Source: Lineus longissimus (Eukaryota > Nemertea > Pilidiophora > Heteronemertea > Lineidae). Taken from it: a DNA stretch of 64,000 nucleotides. The stretch lies in contig NC_088325.1 in the NCBI RefSeq assembly GCF_910592395.1, positions 7,843,501 through 7,907,500 of the forward strand, read 5' to 3'. Shown piece by piece: positions 63,865 to 64,000 of this stretch (position 1 is the stretch's first letter; each line of letters begins with the position of its first letter). The notes below the pieces were generated by a model. It did not search any database and was not told the DNA's origin. It was given only the letters and a program-made list of their open reading frames with translations. The position numbers and the translations under genes were made by a program.

Positions 63865-64000
63865 TGGGCTTTTTTAACCTTGACCTACTTATAACTGAAC
63901 TGTAGGTCACACTGACCTAAATCTGTGTCAGCATGAAGAGATGCATAATAGGTGTCTACATATTAAATTTAGAGTCTATGACCAATAGTAAAGAAACGTG
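63865..64000 (+). repeat. Partial copy of interspersed repeat family F at the window edge
   Basis: AACCTTGACCTACTTATAAC, GTAGGTCACACTGACCTAA and, at the very end, AGTAAAGAAACGTG match the units of family F (TGACCT boxes followed by GAAACGTGCC). The copy runs out of the window. Confidence 0.55.

Overview
The window is eukaryotic and most likely from an aquatic invertebrate animal; I could not fix the phylum. The evidence is spliced genes with GT-AG introns, a FAM221-family gene, an animal-type Harbinger transposon with a HARBI1-like transposase and a Myb/SANT partner, a LINE fragment, tRNA-derived SINE traces, and dense non-coding interspersed repeats. There are no bacterial operons, rRNA genes, CRISPR arrays or complete tRNA genes.

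Positions 1 to about 46,590 are one continuous tandem satellite, running off the left edge, with a monomer of about 152 bp (roughly 300 monomers). It has layered higher-order structure: a 7,131-bp block present twice in tandem (about 8.2-22.5 kb), a region of about 6.3 kb repeated 24.6 kb away, and smaller multimers of 1,644, 1,066, 883, 608 and 456 bp. Monomers are very similar up to about 35 kb and become more diverged toward the right edge. At 46.6-46.93 kb a GATGAC/GATGAT microsatellite interrupts the array. Beyond it about four diverged monomers run in the opposite orientation to 47,550, and one orphan fragment lies at 49.2 kb. Open frames inside the array (up to 278 codons, on both strands) are by-products of the repeat, not genes.

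From 47.55 to 49.65 kb there is an interspersed repeat family with units of about 300 bp and a 47-bp-type minisatellite. A FAM221-like gene follows on the plus strand (49,701-51,017). Five exons join in frame, but the central cysteine-rich exon of the family is missing and a degraded piece of it seems to remain in an intron, so the gene is internally deleted or misassembled.

Positions 51,776-55,633 hold a nearly complete Harbinger DNA transposon. A HARBI1-like DDE transposase on the plus strand (two exons, one single-base frameshift) faces a Myb/SANT-like protein on the minus strand (three exons, open throughout). The terminal inverted repeats are each echoed by a second copy about 70-80 bp inside. 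In characterised Harbinger elements the Myb-like protein brings the transposase to the nucleus and to the ends, so this element carries both parts of that system.

From 55.6 kb to the right edge I see nested repeats: two blocks of one interspersed family, a 156-bp tandem repeat, a LINE fragment, a 1,482-bp transposon with perfect 13-bp inverted termini nested in the repeat family, a small inverted-repeat element at 61.3 kb, and a possible LTR at 62.9-63.2 kb. No convincing host gene was found there.
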